Part shown: positions 35,821-44,462 of the stretch, piece after piece
Layout: each line of letters begins with the position of its first letter
Position numbering within the stretch: position 1 is the first letter of the stretch
Assembly (NCBI GenBank): GCA_965199805.1
Contig: CBDATO010000001.1
Span: forward strand, 2,852,001 to 2,916,000
Reading direction: 5' to 3'
Source: DATAZK01 sp965199805
GTDB taxonomy: Bacteria > Actinomycetota > Actinomycetes > Frankiales > Frankiaceae
Length of the DNA stretch: 64,000 nucleotides
Made by a program: the position numbers and the translations under genes
The notes under the pieces: generated by a model
The model's database searches: none
Told to the model about the DNA's origin: nothing
Seen by the model: only the letters and a program-made list of their open reading frames with translations

Positions 35821-36366
35821 TCAAGATCTGTGATGCCTCCCATGCGCGTCCCGCATCTGCACCCCAACTCGCTTGAGCGCCGACCACACCGTGGCCGGCT
35901 TCCGTCCGAGCTGTTCCCCGATCTTGGCGGTGGACATCCCGGTGGCGTACAGCTCGACCGCTCGAGCGATCTCCCGCTCTGTCATGGCCGGTGCGTTCAG
36001 GGTGACGCCGGCAGCTTTCAAATGCCGAGCCACCGTCCCGCGCCACACGCCGAACTGGTCGGCGAGCTCGTACGTCGTCTGTCCAACCCGGTACCGGGCC
36101 ACCAACTGCGCCACTTGGGCCTCGTTCAGGGTCTTGGCCCGCTTCACGACCGGACGTCTCACAGGCGCCTTGACCTGCGAAAGATCGAGCTTCCGGTAGG
36201 CCCGGAGTGCCCGGTTCAGGGCGGGGGACGGGTTCGACAACCATCTCGGCAGGACCACCCAGCGGGACTCAAACCCCCACTCTGGGCGGCAGCAGCTCAG
36301 AGTGGGGCGTGCATCGATGGCGTTGGCTTCGCAGCTAGGCGGCCGCCCGAGCGGCAGGCGTTGCAT
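35821..36366 (-). CDS. HTH-domain protein, serine-recombinase-associated type
   Basis: The C-terminal about 110 residues hold two helix-turn-helix units: KTLNEAQVAQLVARYRVGQT with TYELADQFGVWRGTVARHLK, and REIARAVELYATGMSTAKIG with RKPATVWSALKRVGVQM. These resemble resolvase C-terminal DNA-binding domains. The N-terminal part is low-quality sequence; the true start is unclear, and the ATG at 36366 is only the best available. With the fragment at 34.4-34.7 kb it suggests remains of a recombinase module. Confidence 0.6.
   Translation of the reverse strand: MQRLPLGRPPSCEANAIDARPTLSCCRPEWGFESRWVVLPRWLSNPSPALNRALRAYRKLDLSQVKAPVRRPVVKRAKTLNEAQVAQLVARYRVGQTTYELADQFGVWRGTVARHLKAAGVTLNAPAMTEREIARAVELYATGMSTAKIGEQLGRKPATVWSALKRVGVQMRDAHGRHHRS
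36275..36307. repeat. Perfect 10-bp inverted repeat
   Basis: CCCCACTCTG and CAGAGTGGGG pair around a 13-nt loop. It lies within the questionable 5' part of the HTH gene and could be a hairpin, a terminator or a recombination site. Confidence 0.45.
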
Positions 36367-36550
36367 AGTTATGCCAGCTGCGGATCGCCGGACGCCGACT
36401 CGCCCGTGTCCTCCATGCCGCCCTAGCTGTACTGACCAGAGACGTTGGTTGAGGGCGTGTGACGACACGATCTGACGGATCTTGAAAGGCGAAGACCTCC
36501 CGGCGTGGAGTGGAGCTGTCTAGGAACCGCTCCGCCACCAGGAGGTCTTC

Positions 36551-37543
36551 GTGTCCCACGCTAATGCTGCGCTGACGCCAAAAGCCCGGTTGAAGCTGGC
36601 CCGGTTGATAGTCGAGGACGGCTGGCCCGTCGCCCGGGCCGCTGAACGGTTCCAGGTGTCGTGGCCGACCGCCAGCCGGTGGGCCGGCCGCTACCGTCAG
36701 TTCGGCGTGGCCGGCATGGCGGACCGCTCGTCACGGCCGCATCACAGTCCCCGCCGGACGCCGCAGCCGACCGTCCGCAAGATCGTGCACGTGCGGTGGA
36801 AGCGGCGCCTGGGCCCGGTCGCCATCGCCGGTGAGCTCGGCCTGCCCGCCTCGACCGTGCACGCGGTGCTGGTGCGGTGCCGTATCAACCGGCTGGCCCA
36901 TGTCGACCGGGCCACCGGCGAACCGGTCCGCCGCTACGAACATCCCCAGCCCGGTGACCTGCTGCATGTCGATGTCAAAAAGCTCGGCAACATTCCCGAC
37001 GGCGGCGGCTGGCGCTATGTCGGTCGCCAGCAGGGCAACCGCAACCGGGCCGCAACCCCCGGCAGACCGCGCACCAAGAACCACGAACCAGTGCTGGGCA
37101 CTGCTTTCGTGCACACCGTCATCGATGACCACAGTCGCGTTGCCTACGCCGAGGTCCATGACGATGAAACCGCCGCTACCGCCACCGGCGTGCTGCGCCG
37201 GGCCGTCGCCTGGTACGCCGCCCGCGGCGTCACGACCCAGCGGGTGCTGTCCGACAACGGCAGCGCCTACCGCAGTCACCTCTGGCGCGACACCTGCGCC
37301 GAGCTCGGCATCACCCCGAAACGAACCCGGCCCTACCGGCCGCAGACCAACGGCAAGATCGAACGCTTCCACCGCACCCTCGCCGACGGCTGGGCATTCC
37401 GCCGCCTCTACCGCAGCGAAAACGCGCGTCGAAACGCCCTGCCAGGCTGGCTACACGAGTACAACCACCACAGGCTGCACACCGCAATCGGGAAGGTCCC
37501 ACCGATCACCCGCTTGACCAACGTCCCCGGGCTCTACACCTAG
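36551..37543 (+). CDS. IS481-family transposase
   Basis: 330-aa DDE transposase. The N-terminal HTH has PVARAAERFQVSWPTASRWA. The catalytic core has GDLLHVDVKKLG, FVHTVIDDHSRVAYAEVHDD, VLSDNGSAYRSHLW and RPQTNGKIERFHRTLADGWA; the tail is EYNHHRLHTAIGKVPP. All catalytic acids are present. Imperfect matching sequences near 36433 and 37565 may be the element ends, but I could not fix them. The gene appears intact. Confidence 0.9.
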   Translation: MSHANAALTPKARLKLARLIVEDGWPVARAAERFQVSWPTASRWAGRYRQFGVAGMADRSSRPHHSPRRTPQPTVRKIVHVRWKRRLGPVAIAGELGLPASTVHAVLVRCRINRLAHVDRATGEPVRRYEHPQPGDLLHVDVKKLGNIPDGGGWRYVGRQQGNRNRAATPGRPRTKNHEPVLGTAFVHTVIDDHSRVAYAEVHDDETAATATGVLRRAVAWYAARGVTTQRVLSDNGSAYRSHLWRDTCAELGITPKRTRPYRPQTNGKIERFHRTLADGWAFRRLYRSENARRNALPGWLHEYNHHRLHTAIGKVPPITRLTNVPGLYT

Positions 37544-37649
37544 CGCTGTTCAACGATCTTGGTCGTGCGGTTGGCAGTACCGTGTCAGTAATCTTGCCTG
37601 TCGCTCTGTAGCGGCGTGTGCTGGTGAGCGCCGTGAGCTGCGACTTTGG

Positions 37650-37694
37650 TGGTCCCCCTGGCAGGACTCGAACCTGCGACCGTCTGATTAGAAG
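37650..37694 (-). tRNA. 3' fragment of a tRNA-Arg(UCU) gene, likely attachment-site scar
   Basis: Minus strand: anticodon loop CTTCTAA, 3' anticodon stem TCAGA, then a perfect T-arm GCAGG-TTCGAGT-CCTGC and acceptor strand ending GGGGGACCA. The 5' half is absent; the base pairs expected before the loop are replaced by unrelated sequence. Fragments from anticodon loop to 3' end are what tyrosine-recombinase elements leave at their far junction. No intact partner gene occurs in the window. Confidence 0.75.
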
Positions 37695-38160
37695 ATGCAT
37701 CCGGCACGCATGTATCCGGCCGGGGCTGTTCGCGTCGGTTTGCTGAGCTACGGCTTTTCAATGGGTGCGTTCACGGCTGCTCGTGCGGGCTCGTTGCCGT
37801 TCGAGCGCTTGGCAGTACGTAGGCAGTACGTTTCAATGTCTGCAGGGTTTCCCTTTGTCGGCCGGCAGCTGCATGTGGCGATGAATAGCTATCCGTTGTC
37901 ATCGCTGGCAGATCGTCACACGTAGCGAAGACCGGTGGGTCGAGTTTGGCTCGCGAGGTTTGGGGTCTACGCGTCGTTGCCGTATGCCATGCGTCGTTGC
38001 AGCGGGTTTGCCGGCATGGCCACGACCACAGGCGGGCCGCAGCACGTCGCACCAAGAGCGAGGCGAACTGCAGGTCTACACCCCCGGGCGAGATACTGAT
38101 GAAGATCGATCAGTTCGAGCCGGAGGTGCAAACCTCAAGACAGGGGCGTCCTGTGCGTCG
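37695..38160. other. Non-coding or unassigned stretch after the tRNA fragment
   Basis: Only short open frames occur here. One on the minus strand ends near 37756, close to the tRNA fragment where an integrase tail would be expected, but it is about 50 codons and shows no integrase motif. I see no other supported feature. Confidence 0.4.
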
Positions 38161-38319
38161 TCAGGTGGTGGTTGTCAACCGGGTGTGCTTGTACAGCAGA
38201 TAGGCCGCGACCAAGACGACGATCAGTAGCAGATTCCCGAGGACGAGGTGTGCGATGAAACTGATGACCACCCAGGCGACGACAGCGATGATCAAGAACA
38301 GAACGAGTCCGATGAGCAT
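38161..38319 (-). CDS. Small two-helix membrane protein
   Basis: 52-aa protein from ATG 38319. Two hydrophobic segments (LIGLVLFLIIAVVAWVVI and LGNLLLIVVLVAAYLLY) are joined by a short ISFIAHLV hinge. The tail is KHTRLTTTT. The composition is convincingly membrane-like over the whole length. Function unknown; it lies just outside IS1380 copy 1. Confidence 0.6.
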   Translation of the reverse strand: MLIGLVLFLIIAVVAWVVISFIAHLVLGNLLLIVVLVAAYLLYKHTRLTTTT

Positions 38320-38335
38320 GGGCACGTTGTACTAG

Positions 38336-39993
38336 CCCGGATGTTGCACGCGTCGACTGAATGAGTCTGGTTGGGCCGGGCTTCGGTTGGTCCGATGTAA
38401 ATCCCGAAGCCGGGCGTGACGATATGCCCGGAGCGTCCGGGTGGCGCCGTTCCTGCGGTGGTCTTCCGGGTCGTCGGTCAGCTGGGTTGCTGCTGCTCAG
38501 CCGGGTGCGGCGGCGGCGATGCGGGCGAGCCCGGTTTGGATCAGCGGGCTCCAGCGATGTCCTGCGGGTAGGTGCAGGACGGTTCGGCGGGCGTGGCGGG
38601 AGATGCGGCCGGCGGCCGAGAACAGCCGGTGACGCAGCCGCTTGTGTTCCCAGCTGCGGGCCTCATGGCCGGCGAAGGCGAGCAGCTGGGTCCAGGCGAT
38701 GAGGTCGACGGCCAGGCCGACGATGGCGAGCCAGACCCGGTTCTGGTTCATGCCTTGCAGCGGCAGGTTGCGAAGGCCGCCATCTTTGGCCTGGCGGATC
38801 CGGTCTTCGCAGCGGGCCCGGCGGCGGTGGCGTAGTTCGAGGTCGGCGAGCTGCCCGGTGGCGGTGTTGGTCGCGAAGGCGGTGATGCGGTTGCCGTCGA
38901 TGTCGGTGATCCGTAGCTGGGCGCCGGGATGCGGCCGTTCGGAACGCACGATGACCCGCATGCCTTTCGGCCAACGGGCCAGGTCGAGCAGGCCGGTGAG
39001 TTCGGCGACGAACGCCCCGTCCCGCAGCCCACCAGCCGAGTCATAAGCCGGGGTCCATGCTGCTGCGGGCAGCCGGCGGATGAGCTGCTCAGCGCCGGCG
39101 GCAAGCGTCCACCCGACGGAAAAGGCCAGGCCACGGGCCGATAGCCAGTCCAGGAAGCCATGCGTGCCGCCCCCGCCGTCCGCTCGGATCAAAACTTTGC
39201 GGCCCGGCCGGCTCCGGCTGATCCCGGCAACTGGGCCAACGCCTGACGCACCACGCTGATGTGGTCGGCGGCGGTGTTCGACCCGGCCCGCCCCTCCCGC
39301 AGCAGGCCGGCGACCATCTCACCGGTGCCGTCCGCGCCGTGGTCGACGAAGCCCAGCAGCGGATGATGACCGAAGCCCATCTTGAACGTCGCCGTGGCGC
39401 CTTCCTTGTCCGAATGCGCCGTCACCAGCGTGGCGTCCAGATCGACAGTGACCGTGCCGCCGGCGTTCGGCGCATACCGGCCGGCGGCCTTCCAGACCCG
39501 GCTCCGGACCGCTGCCCGGGCCTTGGCGATCGCGGCCAGCACCCGGTCGCAGTCGGCGGCCAACATCGCAATGGTGCGTGACACCGTCGCATCCGAGGCG
39601 ACCGGGCCGAACACATCCGGTGCGGCCCGCACCGTCGCCATGTCGGCCAGGCAGTCCCCGCCGAGGGCGAGCGTGACCGCCAGATCAAGCACGACCTTGG
39701 CTGGATCGTGCCGGGCCTGCGGCCGGCGCCAACCCCAGTGCCGCCGACAGCTCACGGTCCAACCCGGCCGCTCGGACCGTTTCGACCAGCAGTACCCCAC
39801 CGGCGTGCGACACCAGCTGCCGGCCCGCCGCGTCGACCCGGACACGCGGATAGAACCCGCTACGATCCATCACCAGAAAGGTGCTCCTGCTCAGGTACGG
39901 ACATGACCCTAGACAAGTCACATCCTCCCTGCTCAGGGGCACCTTTCATTTGATCAACACCCAGTCACGCGAATACCCCGTGAAATCTCCGGG
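38336..39993 (-). mobile_element. IS1380-family element, copy 1 (1658 bp)
   Basis: The ends are inverted repeats beginning CCCGGA (left CCCGGATGTTGCACG, right, reversed, CCCGGAGATTTCACG) and are flanked on both sides by CTAG, a 4-bp target duplication. It encodes one transposase on the minus strand that is interrupted by two frameshifts. Confidence 0.85.
38497..39870 (-). pseudogene. IS1380 transposase, two compensating frameshifts
   Basis: Start ATG 39870 (MDRSGFYPRVRVDAAGRQLV). The frame shifts near 39705 and returns near 39195, so N- and C-terminal thirds are in one frame and the middle in another. The middle part has the DDE region (GTVTVDLDATLVTAHSDKEG) and the C-terminal part has DGGGGTHGFLDWLSARGL and RCEDRIRQAKDGGLRNLP. 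The restored protein would be about 458 aa, normal for IS1380. It is probably inactive unless the shifts are sequencing errors. Confidence 0.85.
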
Positions 39994-40142
39994 CTAGTCC
40001 AACGTTGAAATTGACGCTGGGCTCAATCGGACACGGGCCAGGACCTGCATCCGCCAGGGTGGCCTGACCCCGGTGACCCAGCCAGCTGGTGTAGGAGTCA
40101 TGCAGCGAACCTTGTCGGCAGGAGGGTTTTACGAGATCGCGG
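39994..40142. other. Short unassigned stretch right of IS1380 copy 1
   Basis: It begins with the CTAG duplication and contains no convincing gene. Confidence 0.5.
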
Positions 40143-40361
40143 CTACGCGGTGGCGGCTTCGGCCAGAGCAGGCCGTCCGAAACTGGCGCGTTCAGAGCGG
40201 AGACTTATCCCGTTGCCTGGTCGAGGTTTCTTGACGGCGCCCTCTTCGTATCTGGCAGCGTTCTTGGCTTTGTCAATCGCGCTCGTGATGGCCTCTTGGC
40301 CAGGGGGTGGTGAGGCCGTATGTACCCAGCGACTCCAGTGGCGGCGTTGCCGCGCAACCAT
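40143..40361 (-). CDS. Small hypothetical protein
   Basis: 72 codons from ATG 40361, 7 bp downstream of the stop of the gene interrupted by IS21 and in the same direction, so probably once an operon partner. The middle (EAITSAIDKAKNAARYEEGA) is charged and helical; the tail is basic and Ala-rich. No family recognised. Confidence 0.35.
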   Translation of the reverse strand: MVARQRRHWSRWVHTASPPPGQEAITSAIDKAKNAARYEEGAVKKPRPGNGISLRSERASFGRPALAEAATA

Positions 40362-40367
40362 CTGACT

Positions 40368-40434
40368 CTAGCCAGCGGGTCGGGCCTGGCCGGCGTTCAG
40401 GAGCTGCAGTTGAGCTGCTTGGACGTCGATATGG
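40368..40434 (-). pseudogene. C-terminal piece of gene split by IS21
   Basis: It encodes the last residues of the protein whose N-terminal part lies at 43292-43637. Removing the IS and one copy of the 8-bp CGATATGG repeat gives a seamless frame (GAHI joined to DVQAAQLQLLNAGQARPAG), ending in TAG at 40368. Confidence 0.75.
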
Positions 40435-40564
40435 CCCTGTCAGTCTGATTTGGCCCCACCGTGACGGTCTGATTTGGCTCCATGTCCGACACGCCGGGGG
40501 GTGTTGTGACGGTCTGATCTGGCCCCACCCCAGAAGGCTCGCCGTGTTGCTGGCGGCGTTCGGG

Positions 40565-42175
40565 ATGGGGCAGAGAGTGGCGAGGTCGAGGGTGGAGTTG
40601 TTTGAGGCGATACGTCGCGATGACCGGGTGGAGCAGTTGTCGGTCCGGGCGTTGTCGGACAAGTACGGGGTGCATCGGCGGACGGTTCGGCAGGCGCTTT
40701 TAAATGCGGTGCCGCCGGAGCGGAAGACGCCGGTGCGGGCGGCTCCGAAGCTGGATCCGGCGAAGGTTCTGATCGACGCGATGCTGACTGAGGATCTGAC
40801 CGCGCCGCGCAAGCAGCGTCACACCGCCCGCCGGATCTTGGCGCGGCTCGTGGATGAGCATCAGCTGACCGATCTGACCTATTCGGCGGTGCGGGACTAC
40901 GTCGCGAAACGCCGGCCGCAGATCTGGGCGGCGGCCGGCAAGGGGCCGGAGGACGCGTTCGTCCCGCAGACCCATGAGCCGGGCGCCGAGGGCGAGGTCG
41001 ACTTCGCGGATCTGTGGATCGACCTGGCGGGGGTCGGCACCAAGGTTTTCTTGTTCACCATGAGGCTGTCGTTCTCCGGCAAGGCTGTCCATCGGGCTTA
41101 TGCCACCCAGGGGCAGGAGGCGTTCCTGGAAGGCCACCAGGCTGCTTTCGAGGTGTTCGGCGGGACGCCGATGTTCCACATCCGTCACGACAATTTGACG
41201 GCTGCGGTGTCGCGGGTGCTGTTCGGCCGCAACCGCACCGAGTCGGGGCGTTGGGTGGCGTTTCGTTCCCATCATGGCTTCGAGGCGTTCTACTGCCATC
41301 CCGGTGTCGAAGGCGCGCATGAGAAGGGCGGCGTGGAGGGCGAGGGCGGCCGGTTCCGGCGCAACCACCTGGTCCCGGTCCCCAAAGTCGACACGCTGGC
41401 CGAGCTCAACAGCCTGCTGGCCGGCTACGACCTTGCTGACGACGCCCGCCGGATCGGCAACCGCACCAGCAACGTCGGGCAGCACTTCACGTTCGAAGCC
41501 GGCCTGCTGCGGCCGTTGCCGGCCGAGGCGTTTGAGACGGGGCTGGCGGTAAGTCCGCGGGTCGATCGGTACTCGCGGGTCTGTGTCCGGCAATGCCACT
41601 ACTCGGTTCCGGCCCGCCTGATCGGCCATCAGATCCGCGGGGTGCTGCGGGCCTCGGAGCTGCTGCTGTTCGATGGTCGCAGGCAGGTCGCGATCCATGA
41701 ACGGGCAACGGTGCGGGGCAGCGAAACGCTGCTTCTGGATCATTACCTGGAGGTGCTGGTCCGTAAGCCCGGCGCGCTGCGCGGCGCGACCGCGCTGGTC
41801 CAGGCCCGGGCCGCCGGGACGTTCACCACGGCACATGAGGCGTTTTGGGCCGCGGCCCGCAAAGCCCACGGTGAAGGTGCCGGCACCCGCGCCCTGGTGG
41901 AGGTGCTGTTGCTGCACCGCCACCACACCCACGGCGATGTCGTCGCCGGCATCACCGCCGCCCTGCTGGTCGGGGCGGTCAGCCCCGACGTGGTGGCCCT
42001 GGAGACCCGCAAGCACGCCCAGCAAAAGACCAATCCGGCGCCGGTCGATCCGGTCGTGGTCGACCTGCACCAGCGGCGCCTGGCTGAGGTCACCGGCCAG
42101 CTGCCGACCGACCGGCGGCCGCTGCCGTCGGTCGACGGCTACGACAGCCTGCTCACCGGAACGAGGCACGCATGA
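40565..42175 (+). CDS. istA: IS21 transposase IstA
   Basis: 536-aa DDE transposase. The N-terminal HTH has LSVRALSDKYGVHRRTVRQAL. The core has EGEVDFADLWIDLAG, MFHIRHDNLTAAV and GAHEKGGVEGEGGRFRRN. A C-terminal DNA-binding region follows. ATG 40565 was chosen because the HTH begins right after it; the frame is open further upstream across the IS left end. The stop overlaps istB (ATGA). Confidence 0.92.
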   Translation: MGQRVARSRVELFEAIRRDDRVEQLSVRALSDKYGVHRRTVRQALLNAVPPERKTPVRAAPKLDPAKVLIDAMLTEDLTAPRKQRHTARRILARLVDEHQLTDLTYSAVRDYVAKRRPQIWAAAGKGPEDAFVPQTHEPGAEGEVDFADLWIDLAGVGTKVFLFTMRLSFSGKAVHRAYATQGQEAFLEGHQAAFEVFGGTPMFHIRHDNLTAAVSRVLFGRNRTESGRWVAFRSHHGFEAFYCHPGVEGAHEKGGVEGEGGRFRRNHLVPVPKVDTLAELNSLLAGYDLADDARRIGNRTSNVGQHFTFEAGLLRPLPAEAFETGLAVSPRVDRYSRVCVRQCHYSVPARLIGHQIRGVLRASELLLFDGRRQVAIHERATVRGSETLLLDHYLEVLVRKPGALRGATALVQARAAGTFTTAHEAFWAAARKAHGEGAGTRALVEVLLLHRHHTHGDVVAGITAALLVGAVSPDVVALETRKHAQQKTNPAPVDPVVVDLHQRRLAEVTGQLPTDRRPLPSVDGYDSLLTGTRHA

Positions 42176-42987
42176 CCACCAGCACCACGACGGCCGGACG
42201 ACCGAAGAGCACCGGCCGTCAGCCCAGCGAGCAGGCGATCGACGCGGCGATCGACAGCGCGACGCGGCTGCTGCGGCTGCCGACCATCCGGGACCGCTAC
42301 GCCGAGATCGCCGACGCCGCCGGTCGTGAGCAGCTGTCCTACCGGGCGTTCCTGGCCGAGCTGCTGCTCGCCGAATGCGACGACCGCGAGCAACGCCGCG
42401 CGGCCCGCCGCGTCCACGAAGCCGGCTTCCCCAGGCCCAAAACACTGGCGGAGTTCGACTTCTCCGCGAACACCGCGATCAACCCGGCGACCATCAGCAC
42501 CCTGGCCGGCTGCGGCTGGGTCACCACAGGCCAGTCGCTGTGCTTGATCGGTGACAGCGGCACCGGCAAAAGCCACCTGCTCATCGGGCTCGGGACCGCC
42601 GCCGCCCGCGCCGGCCACAAGGTGCGTTACGTGCTGGCCGCCAAGCTCGTCAACGAACTCGTCGAAGCCGCCGACGACCGTCAGCTGTCACGGACCATCG
42701 CCCGCTACGGCCGGGTTGAGCTGCTCTGCCTCGATGAGCTCGGCTACATGGAACTTGACCGGCGCGGCGCCGAGCTGCTGTTCCAGGTCCTGACCGAACG
42801 CGAAGAAAAGACCGCCGTCGCGATCGCCGGCAACGACAGCTTCTCCGGCTGGACGAAAACCTTCACCGACCCCCGGCTCTGCGCCGCCATCGTCGACCGC
42901 CTCACCTTCGGCGGGAACATCATCGAGACCGGGACCAGCAGCTACCGCCTCGCTCACGCCCGCAGGCAACGGGACCCGAATGCGTGA
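42172..42987 (+). CDS. istB: IS21 helper ATPase IstB
   Basis: 271-aa AAA+ protein with Walker A GDSGTGKSHLLIGLG, Walker B LLCLDELGYMELD, and the C-terminal TFGGNIIETGTSSYRLAHAR. It assembles on target DNA and stimulates IstA. It is translationally coupled to istA. Confidence 0.93.
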   Translation: MTTSTTTAGRPKSTGRQPSEQAIDAAIDSATRLLRLPTIRDRYAEIADAAGREQLSYRAFLAELLLAECDDREQRRAARRVHEAGFPRPKTLAEFDFSANTAINPATISTLAGCGWVTTGQSLCLIGDSGTGKSHLLIGLGTAAARAGHKVRYVLAAKLVNELVEAADDRQLSRTIARYGRVELLCLDELGYMELDRRGAELLFQVLTEREEKTAVAIAGNDSFSGWTKTFTDPRLCAAIVDRLTFGGNIIETGTSSYRLAHARRQRDPNA

Positions 42988-43231
42988 CGCTTTACCGCTA
43001 CCCTCCAACGGTGACGGACTCAACCGCACCGGACTGAAATGCCAACATTGCGGCCGGGAAATCGTCCTCAGCGTCGAAGGCGTGTTCAACGTCCCCGCCC
43101 GAGGCAGCACTCGACGCTTCTGCGACCCGGCCTGCCGCCAAGCGGCCTACCGCCGCCGCCAAGCCCAAGTCCCGGAGAACACCCCCGCCCAGCAACAAGG
43201 CGGACGAAGACGACAACTCAACCCCACCTGA
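42980..43231 (+). CDS. Small zinc-ribbon protein carried by IS21
   Basis: 83-aa protein whose ATG lies inside the istB 3' end (8-bp overlap). It has two metal knuckles: CQHCGREI and FCDPACRQAAYRRRQ, about 25 residues apart, resembling zinc-ribbon/MYM-type fingers. The basic tail could bind DNA. It is inside the IS ends, so it is a third gene of the element, with an unknown role. Confidence 0.7.
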   Translation: MRDALPLPSNGDGLNRTGLKCQHCGREIVLSVEGVFNVPARGSTRRFCDPACRQAAYRRRQAQVPENTPAQQQGGRRRQLNPT

Positions 43232-43291
43232 GCAGCAAGTGGGGCCAAATCAGATCGTCATCCCGGGGCCAACTCAGGTTGACACGGCCAA

Positions 43292-43637
43292 CGATATGGG
43301 CACCGGGCTGCCATAAGGCCTGGGCTCCTTCTCGAGGGTCGACTCCGTCTGTGGCGGCAAAGCCGGGCGGGTTGGATTGCACCGTTGCCTGGAAGCTGAC
43401 GTGGTCGCCGACGCGTACGGGTAGGCGGACATTGGCGGGGTCGGTGATGTGTACGTGGATGCGCTGCGCGCCGGTGCCAATCCAAGAGCCGGGATGCGAG
43501 GCCAATGACTGCACCGGGATGTTGATGACGAGGGCACATTGTCCGATAAAGGTCCCCAAAGAACCGCCTGCGGGAAGCGGCAGCAAACTCACCCGCGCAG
43601 CGGTTTGAACGACGCTACGACCACGGGTCCCGGGCAT
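43292..43637 (-). pseudogene. N-terminal piece of gene split by IS21 (OB-fold-like protein)
   Basis: From ATG 43637 the protein reads through beta-rich sequence (GAQRIHVHITDPANVRLPVR, VGDHVSFQATVQSNPPGF) and meets the IS21 boundary in the GAHI residues. With the distal part at 40368-40434 the whole protein would be about 134 aa. The pattern suggests an OB-fold, but I do not recognise a named family. Confidence 0.65.
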
Positions 43638-44193
43638 GAGGGGAGATCGAGAGCCGTCGAGCAGGTGGCGCCGTCCCACGCGATGCGCCAGTTGCGGGAG
43701 GCCACGGGCGCCGGCCTCATCGTCGAGGGCTCCAAGCTGCCGGGCGTGGATACAGCGGTCACTCATGGGTCGCGACGGGTCCGACGCCCGGATGGCGATA
43801 GTCATCACCGCCCGGTCACTGCTGTCGTATGCGATGTCGGTCATGGGGGCCACCGGGCAGCCGTTTTACATCGGGCTACGGGAGTGGCGCGACATCTACG
43901 TCGATGGCCTACGCACCATTACCCGCGTCCAGCTGCCGTTCCTCGTGGTCCGCAACGAGGAGGTCCGGCGCGATCCGACAACCGTGCTCGACCGGCTCGC
44001 CACTGGCCCTTCGGCCCAGAACCGGACCCGGTATGCCGGAGCAGGATCTCCCCAGCGTTGGTCACGGGGATCGACTGGTTGCACCTGCATCTGTAACCCC
44101 GTCCCGCCCGCGGAAGGCCGGTCGATAGCCTGGTTGGCCTGCGATGTCGAGCTGGCTCGATCGGTTGCGCGCAAGCACCGAATGGCCTCCGCC
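43638..44193. other. Region of gene debris
   Basis: Short protein-like stretches occur in different forward frames: MRQLREATGAGLIVEGSKLP near 43.69 kb, and SYAMSVMGATGQPFYIGLRE with RTITRVQLPFLVVRNEEVRR at 43.83-43.98 kb. None has a credible full-length frame. They look like remains of one or two genes, families not recognised. Confidence 0.35.
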
Positions 44194-44462
44194 TCACGGT
44201 GGCAGGTGTGGCGCCGGGTCGGTGACCTGTCCGTTGACTCGGATCTCGTAGTGCAGGTGGGGCCCGGTCGAGTCGCCGGTCGACCCTTCGAGTCCGATTT
44301 GCGTTCCACGGCTGATGGGTTGGCCGGCGGTGACACTGACGACGGCAAGGTGGGCGTAGCAGCTGGAGAGCTGGACGGTGACTTGGAGGCAGACGTAGTT
44401 GCCGCTCTGGTCGGGTGTCTGGACGCTGGTGACGGTGCCGTCGCTCGAGGCAAGAACGGGGC
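44194..44462 (-). pseudogene. M23 peptidase, 5' end removed by IS1380 copy 2
   Basis: The minus-strand frame encodes the C-terminal half of an M23 endopeptidase: NYVCLQVTVQLSSCYAHLAV, GSTGDSTGPHLHYEIRVNG, ending in TGA at 44194. The HxH motif is present; the N-terminal part with signal and first zinc ligands is lost at the junction near 44462. It is paralogous to the intact lipoprotein at 1.0-1.5 kb. Confidence 0.8.

Larger units (their letters stand above)
40435..43291 (+). mobile_element. IS21-family element, apparently intact
   Basis: About 2.85 kb, flanked by the direct repeat CGATATGG (40427-40434 and 43292-43299), an 8-bp target duplication typical of IS21. Both ends hold TGTCA followed by repeated copies of TCTGATTTGGCCCC-like sequence, the multiple transposase-binding sites of this family. 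It carries istA, istB and a small third gene. Confidence 0.9.

Noticed and set aside
36240..36310. Possible second tRNA remnant on the minus strand (GGGTTTGAGTCCC)
   Set aside because: The T-loop lacks the invariant C and there is no acceptor or anticodon arm; it is better explained as part of the inverted repeat region.
37756..37910. Possible integrase C-terminus next to the tRNA fragment
   Set aside because: The position fits, but the frame is about 50 codons long and no tyrosine-recombinase motif is visible.
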